Below, one piece after another: positions 57,721 to 64,000 of a stretch of 64,000 nucleotides of DNA; within the stretch, counting starts at the first letter, position 1, and each line of letters begins with the position of its first letter. The notes under the pieces are model-generated. The model ran no database searches. It worked only from the letters and a program-made list of their open reading frames with translations, and was not told where the DNA came from. The DNA comes from Latrodectus hesperus (lineage: Eukaryota; Arthropoda; Arachnida; Araneae; Theridiidae). The translations under genes were made by a program, and so were the position numbers. The stretch spans positions 123,425,826 through 123,489,825 of the forward strand of contig CM075850.1 of the NCBI GenBank assembly GCA_037975125.1. Reading direction: 5' to 3'.

Positions 57721-60335
57721 TTGTTTTAGGGCAAAGATCAGATGCAAATCTTCATGTCAAACAAGATTATGACTAACATGTTTCTACATGCTTTTTTTAA
57801 TGAATTCCACGATTTGTTTTCAAATAAATTTTTCTTATCTGTTTATTTATTAAATATTATTAAATTTTTATCTGAGTAAATTTATTATAAATACATGTAA
57901 ATAAAATATTAATGTAATTTTTGATAAATAAAAAAAAACATGAAAATATTCGATTCAATTTTTGAAAAAATTCACTGAAAATAAAAGATTAAAATAGATA
58001 AAATAAATTCGGTTTCATGTCATTTTAAAATTTACTATCAATGAATGTGCAGGAAAAATAACGCGTTAATTCCCGCTAAAAATAATCGGACAGGAACTTA
58101 TTCTGTTCCCACTTCCTCTCACATTGCGTAAGACTGGATTTTATTTTTTTATGTATGAAAACAAAAATGGAATTAGATATCAATGTAATTAATTCTGAAG
58201 ATATTTTTAGGGATTTTATTTGAGTATTTATCAAAATTATCCTTTTTTTATACAAACGCACATCATTTTTAATTATTTAATTTTTTAAGTCAAACATTTT
58301 AATTAAATATCAACTAAATTAAAAATTTTAATTTTATTACAAATTGTATTTAAAATTTAAATACATCAATACAATAGCTATTCATTTATAACTAGTACAT
58401 CTGTCTCTAATCGGTCATGGATGAGATATTAGGAGTAACACACGTAGTCATGATATTTGGATATTATCAAAATGAATGCAGTATTGCTTAACAAAAGTGA
58501 TTGTCTCTGATTCGCTTTCTCTTTTTGAAAACGAGGAACTAATTCAACTAAGGCCCGATTTTAAATCATCAAGGCTAAAACGTTAACTGTTCAATTGTCA
58601 ATTCAGCGTGAGTGTCTGGTGATTCGAACCCAAAACCACTGGATGGTTTACATAAAGACAAGTTTTCCCCTCTTGAATCCAAAAATATGCTTATAAACAA
58701 TTTGCAGCAATTGTTTTGTTTAATAAATCAATTGTCTTAAACTTTGTTTAAATCTATATTTATCAATCAGTCAATCAATATATGTTGAGAGCTTGGGAGT
58801 TTTCTAGGTTATTTCACTTGTGGCACGTACTTCCTATTAACTATGAAGGAATAAGTACTCTATAGGTGCTAGAATGATTTCCAGCAGTTTTCTGTGGATA
58901 GGGTATCCATATAGCATGTCATATGCTGTAAACTACTTTTGACCTTAATTTCGATACCACAAAGTGAACAACCGAACGCCTTATGGCTGTTGTAAGATAT
59001 TTTAATATGTACAGCGTAAGTTTCTTTTAATTTTTATGAGTAGTGAATCGTAATTATGTGTCTCAAAGGAGAAAATCCGGAAAATGTCTAAGCACCCAAC
59101 CCAACAGTTTTGCTTAAGGGGAATTGTATCTTTCTATAGGATTATTTTCTTGACTTATTTATATATACTAAAAAAAATTATATGTAAAAATAAGAAACTT
59201 CACATTTATTTTTTAATCTTTAATTGTAATTTTTTGTGTAACAATGTAATTTTTTATGTTCATTTTGTTACAGTTTTCTTCAAATTAAATTTAAAAACTT
59301 TTGTTTTCTTTCCTTCACAATAATTATATATCTTATTTAATATAACGAAATTTTAAAAAAATATATATTTCACAACATTTCAAGCTATAAAATGCTAATG
59401 TGAAAACCGATATTATTTTCCAGTCATGGCTGGTTTTCAACAACATTTACAACTGGAAATACTTTAACTTCTTATAGAGACACTTTTAACTTTTACACCA
59501 ATGTGTTCCAAGAAATTTATTGTTTATCTTCTTAATTTTATTTTAAGTTAAAAGTCAAAACCAACACATATAAAAATAAGTAAACACGGTTAATGCATTA
59601 TATATCCATCCATTCAATGATTTTTCTTTTCAATTTTATAGTTTGATTATAAAACATAATTTTTTTATAATTATGATTGCGTTATCATTGCTAATGAAGT
59701 GAGCGAAGATAATTCAAAATATTTTTTTCTTCTTTTACTTTTCTCCGAAACTAATCTTCTTCAATGATGGTGAAAGCTTTTGTTTTTTGATGCCAGATAA
59801 ATTCTATAGAAATCAAATCTAAACGAAGAGTCGAAGTTCATATATTTATGAATTTACGCGGAAATTTCACTTTACATAACATGAAACATTTTTTTATCCA
59901 TCGTATTTATAATTTAATCAATTTCTTTAAAATGAAATTCTTTATCTTCCATGGTTGCTTATAAGTACCCCATAAAAGTTCACTAGGGTCAACTCTATTA
60001 TTAAGTTTAGTTTGTTGCTTTATGGTCATTTTTTTGCACACATCTAACCTCAACGAATAATATAAATCTTTGAAGAAATGAGAAATAATTCTTCATCTAT
60101 TGTTGCAGGTGCATATTAAATTGATGTTAGTATAAAATTCTGATTGGTTTTATTATTTGCAGGCTAAAATTGGAATTCTAAATACAAAAATTAATAAGTA
60201 AATTCCCTTATTAAATTATTAAAAAAGATAACAAAGACAGTTTGAATGCGAAGGATGAAACTGAATGCATGACCTTGCTCGTGACTTTAACTGCATCATC
60301 AAAGAGTTAGAAAGCTTTTTACAGTTCGGAAAGTA
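57721..60335. other. Intergenic, no gene recognised
   Basis: AT-rich. 58605-58650 has a B-box-like GGTTTTGGGTTCGAATCACC on minus, another decayed SINE head. Confidence 0.45.
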
Positions 60336-61227
60336 TTAGGTTGGTGCGTATGAAATGTCGGATTCTTAAGTGATTGTATAAAACTGCATATCTTTCTTCA
60401 AAAGCTGTTTATTCAATCAAAGTATGCTCCATTCGCTTCAATACACTTCTCCCAACGAGATTTTAAAGCGTAGATGCCTGTCTTAAAAAATTTTGGTCTT
60501 TAGAATTAATAAACTCTGATATCGAGTTTTTTAGACTGTCTTCATTTTCATAGTGTTTGCCCCTTAAAAACAGCTCTAAATGCTTGAAAAAATGAAAATC
60601 GGTCGGCGAGAGATCCGGTGAATAGGGTGGATGCTGCAATAATGAGCATACGTTTAACCGATCCAGCTTATTTCGCTCTGTCAGTGCGTGCGGTACCCAC
60701 TTGTCCATCTTCTTAACCTTGCCAATCTCAGAAAGGTGTCTCAATATCGTTGTATGGTCAACTTTCATCCTGATAGCAAGTTCCCTCGTGGATACGGCTG
60801 GATCCGCTTCCACTAGAGCCTTCAGGTCATCATTCTTCACAGACGTTTTGGGTCTTCCGCGCGGCTCATTTTGCAGTGAAAAATCGCCAGTCCGAAATTT
60901 TTCGAACCAACGCTGCACTTTCCGATCGTTAACCGTATTCTCCCCAAACGCTTGGTTTATGTTGCGTGCAGCTTTTGCAGCACTATTACCAAGTTTGTAC
61001 TCATATAAGAAAATGACGCGAATGTCGGCAGAATTCATATCGGCAATAAACTCAAAAGAAATAAAAAAGGGAAGACCTTCGAGAAAACCTATTTTGCTGA
61101 AATGAGTCTCTGGCAATGGTCAATACGAGTATGAATGAGGTTATGCCAAATACAAAAGTATAACGAAAACAGGGAGGAAAACGACCGCATGTAAAGAGAA
61201 TCCGACATTTCATACTCACCAACCTAA
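60336..61227 (-). mobile_element. mariner element with internal deletion (892 bp)
   Basis: Terminal repeats of about 30 bases (TTAGGTTGGTGCGTATGAAA at left, and TTAGGTTGGTGAGTATGAAA read from the right on the minus strand) flanked by TA at 60334-60335 and 61228-61229. A full-length mariner is about 1.3 kb; this copy has lost the centre of its transposase. Ends look young and intact. Confidence 0.93.
60420..61038 (-). pseudogene. mariner transposase, internally deleted and frameshifted
   Basis: Starts MNSADIRVIFLYEYKLGNSA at 61038. It keeps the whole N-terminal DNA-binding half (NDRKVQRWFEKFRTGDFSLQ, REL...DHTTILRHL, KKMDKWVPHALTE), close in type to the cecropia-group transposase of human SETMAR/Hsmar1. 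The centre is deleted: LNVCSLLQ joins directly to HPPYSPDLSPTDFHFF, so of the DD34D triad only the last Asp remains. Near 60485-60495 a T run is one base short relative to the expected frame, and the normal C-terminus continues in another frame to about 60403. Not an active transposase. Confidence 0.9.
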
Positions 61228-61229
61228 TA

Positions 61230-61389
61230 GATAAGATAAAAAAAAAATAGTTTCCTTCAATTCAGAAAGTAGTTGAGCTAATATAATAAGTGAAAAATAT
61301 AATTTTACAGTTCTTTCTTACATTCAGACTATTAGCGATAAGAGAATTCCTTAAGGAGGCATATTAGTCATGTCAATCCTGACAACGTA
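61230..61389. other. Short intergenic spacer, nothing seen
   Basis: AT-rich spacer between the mariner and a SINE. Confidence 0.5.
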
Positions 61390-61615
61390 ACAGACGAAGG
61401 TCCATCGTGAATTCGTTTGTAGTGTAGACTTTCCATAGATAATGGACTGCACTCATGTGTCGTAATTAAGGGAACCCAGAAAATATTCAAACACAAACAT
61501 GCATGCAAAAGGAGAAAACGTAGCAATCACCTTCAATTTTTCATCAGTGACTGGTATTGAACCCGAGACTTTCTGTTTCGAACATCAATCACTGATCTTT
61601 CTGATTTGGACCTTA
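61390..61615 (-). mobile_element. tRNA-derived SINE, family D, copy 3
   Basis: Minus head contains AGTCTCGGGTTCAATACCAG (B box). The body parallels 49685-49980. Confidence 0.55.
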
Positions 61616-62571
61616 TCACTCGGATGATAATTGGAGCAGAAAAATTCTTTATTTTATATAGAATACATTTCTATCAACACCCTGATCTATTTCATTACGA
61701 ATTAAAAAAATGTCGCAAATTTTTCAAACACATACGCTTTTTAAAAAATTCTCTGAACTGGTTAACAGGAAAGAGTAATTATCTTTCAGAAATTTTAGTT
61801 TCATGGCACCCAATATCATACCTAAGTTTAAGGAAGTAATGATTTCTATATTAAAGATTAAACCGCGTCTGCTTGTTGAGTCTTACAAATAGAGAGTAAT
61901 TTCCCTCTTTTGCAGTTCGTCCTGGGCCATTAAACATAAGTCATTCCGTCCACTTCACTTAAGAATTTTCATTTTACTATTGTCCCAGTTTCTGTTTTCT
62001 GTGTTCATAAATTCCATAATCAAGGAAAGCGTCCGTCATTTTCTTTCACGTGACCTTGAACCCCATTCGAAAAGAAAAGAGAGATAGGTTTCATTTTTAC
62101 TGAGAAAGGAAACAAGTTTTTAGATATTTTTTTATACGCTTTGACATGGAGGGGACTTTTGCTCTCCTAACAATTAATTTAATATTAATTCATTTAATTT
62201 TATATTTATGGTTGGTTTGTCGCACTGAAGTCTGCTGTACACACTACTCATTAACTAAGAAATTATTAATTAACAGTCAGCTCTGACAAAAGAACTTGAT
62301 CCCATACTCTTGAAACTACGTGCTCCTTAACGACTGAACCGTATTCACAAGTAGGAAACCCTGAAGATACTCTTCCTGTTCAGTAGCAGACCATCCATCC
62401 CAACGAATACTGTCATACCGAAATTCTATGAGGAAAACCAATGTTTCAAGATATTCAGCAATATTTGTTAGTTTTAGAGTTAGTTAAAATAAATAATTTT
62501 GAAATACATTTTAAGCATAATGGAGAATCGCTACCAGTGGCGAACTTGAGTATGAACTATAAACAAGTTAC
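61616..62571. other. Intergenic, no gene recognised
   Basis: Chance frame at 61606-61839; 62270-62360 may be another decayed tRNA-like head. No gene. Confidence 0.4.
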
Positions 62572-62957
62572 AAAATCGCATAGCCTAGTGGTTAGGGCAC
62601 CGGTCTTCCTTCCGGAAGAGCGGCGTTCGATTCCCAATGCCACCAAAGACATACAGAGTACATGCGATATACGTGATCGTTAAATCCGTGGAATGGAAAG
62701 TCCTGTGGTGGATCGTTGAGCAGTTACCAGGGGTGTAATGAGCAGGAGAAAATTTTCTCCCCCTCCAAATCAGTGTCAAAATTGAGAGAGTGGATCCTCT
62801 GGTTATGCCATTTCTTGGAGGAGTACTTAAAGCACAGTCGTACTTTCACCTTCGTGGTACGCTGGTTAAACGAAAGACGCGCCCTACTGACTTAAATTCG
62901 CATAGCCAAGGCATAGCGAGCTTGGCTTGTCCAAGTGTCATAAGTAACAACAACAAA
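62572..62957 (+). mobile_element. tRNA-derived SINE, family A, copy 3 (complete)
   Basis: Head: GCATAGCCTAGTGGTTAGGG (A box) and GGCGTTCGATTCCC (B box); body as in 6079-6457; tail CATAAGTAACAACAACAAA. The most complete copy and the best template for defining the family. Confidence 0.88.
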
Positions 62958-63000
62958 ATTGCATACATGCATATAAAAAATTCAAAAACTAAACTAAACT

Positions 63001-63052
63001 CCATGGCACGACAGCCCATGTGGGCCAAGGCCTACAGTGCCCATAACCGTTT
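63001..63052 (-). mobile_element. SINE family B 3' fragment
   Basis: Complement of the last 50 bases of the family-B SINE at 55653-55902 (GGCACGACAGCCCATGTGGG, then CCAAGGCC). Confidence 0.8.
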
Positions 63053-64000
63053 TATAAAAAATTCAGTAATGGCTAAATTTAGAAAGTAATGAACAATGTG
63101 AATTCTCTTAGAATTTTTAACGTAATGAATATAAATATAAAGAGACGAAAAAATTAGAAGCCAAAATTTTTTTAGATATATAAACAATTTTAATAAGAAC
63201 AATGTGAATCATTTAGAATAGAAATGAATATGCACAGCAATAAAATAGAGTAAAAATTGAAAAGGAACATAAACAATTTTTTTAAAAAAATATTGAGAAA
63301 AAGGGTGGAGTAGAAAATTTTCCCTCACAAGAAGTGAGTACAAAGGATTTAGAACCTTTACACTAATGATGATTTTTCCAATTCCTTAAATTCCTTAGTA
63401 TAAAGATTCTAAAATAAACAATAGGTAAATTATTTGTTACCTCCTTCAAACTAAAGAAAAAATGTAAAAATTATACAATTTAAAGGGAAACAAAAAAAAT
63501 TCCCAGAAGAATTTATAAAATATTTAGTTACAGTGCGTTGTAAAATGTAAAAAAAGTAATAAATAATAAAATGTAAAAAAGAAAAGGATTTAATAGATGA
63601 AGTATGAAGACAGGGAGAAAGTACAATTCAATCTAAAAAGGATTGGAAGTAGAATTAAATATGAAAATTAATTTTCTGAGAGACGAAGTTGCATAGAACA
63701 TAATTTATCTTGAAACGAAAGGAATAAAAAGACAAGTTAGAAGAAAGTATTAAAATATATTATATTTTATCAGTGAAATTAAAGTTAAATTGCGTGAAAT
63801 TAAAATTAAAAAAAAATAATCAGGACGGACACACATTATTGTAATGTTAAAAAATTTTTGTAAGATCTAGAAGAAATCATAGAAAAAAATTTATATTTCT
63901 TAAAATCCAAAATATTTATAAAAATGATAAAATGAATATTTTATTGTACTAACTGAAATTCCAGAACACAGTCAACAATACAAAAGAGGAATTGTTAGAA
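63053..64000. other. AT-rich right edge, no gene seen
   Basis: Purine-rich, AT-rich sequence with no credible frame or repeat end. Confidence 0.5.

Overview
The window is nuclear DNA from an AT-rich arthropod genome, most likely an orb-weaving spider. The evidence is one multi-exon animal gene with canonical GT-AG introns, eleven long (TA)n tracts, several families of tRNA-derived SINEs, non-LTR retrotransposon debris and short Tc1/mariner-type elements with intact terminal repeats. The species is inferred from repeat style and not proven. No bacterial gene, CRISPR array or rRNA was seen.

The one well-supported gene lies on the minus strand from about 42.0 kb down to 11.7 kb. It is the Sarm / Sarm1 / tir-1 / Ect4 orthologue, the NAD+-cleaving ARM-SAM-SAM-TIR protein of axon degeneration and innate immunity. 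I assembled 14 coding exons whose splice phases all agree. They give a predicted protein of 955 residues: a myristoylation-type N-terminus (MGHKHSKR), a Ser/Gln-rich disordered stretch, an ARM regulatory domain (about 250-610), two SAM domains (about 615-680 and 686-746) and a TIR domain (about 766-905) with the catalytic Glu at 846. The first coding exon sits in a GC- and CpG-rich patch at 42.0-42.5 kb, which is the probable promoter and 5' UTR.

Left flank (1-11.6 kb): a probable first exon of a small secreted peptide gene on the minus strand (3.56-3.76 kb, with a TATA box), a degraded Tc1-like element (4.73-5.50 kb), a SINE (6.1-6.5 kb), a nearly perfect 66-bp tandem array open in one frame on each strand (6.7-7.6 kb), a 198-bp dispersed repeat present at 1.67 and 9.45 kb, and (TA)n tracts. 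The introns hold SINEs, LINE reverse transcriptase and RNase H remnants, a Tc1-like deletion derivative (36.8-37.5 kb), an unidentified frameshifted coding remnant (39.0-39.5 kb) and an exon-like block (28.3 kb).

Right flank (42.5-64 kb): intergenic, with SINEs of at least three types, an inverted SINE pair around a (TA)n tract (55.3-55.9 kb), a (TA)n tract of about 500 bp (51.7 kb), a promoter-like CCAAT/CRE/TATA cluster (57.63-57.68 kb) and an internally deleted mariner with intact ends (60.3-61.2 kb). Within the window only Sarm is a confident functional gene. I could not identify a new multigene system.
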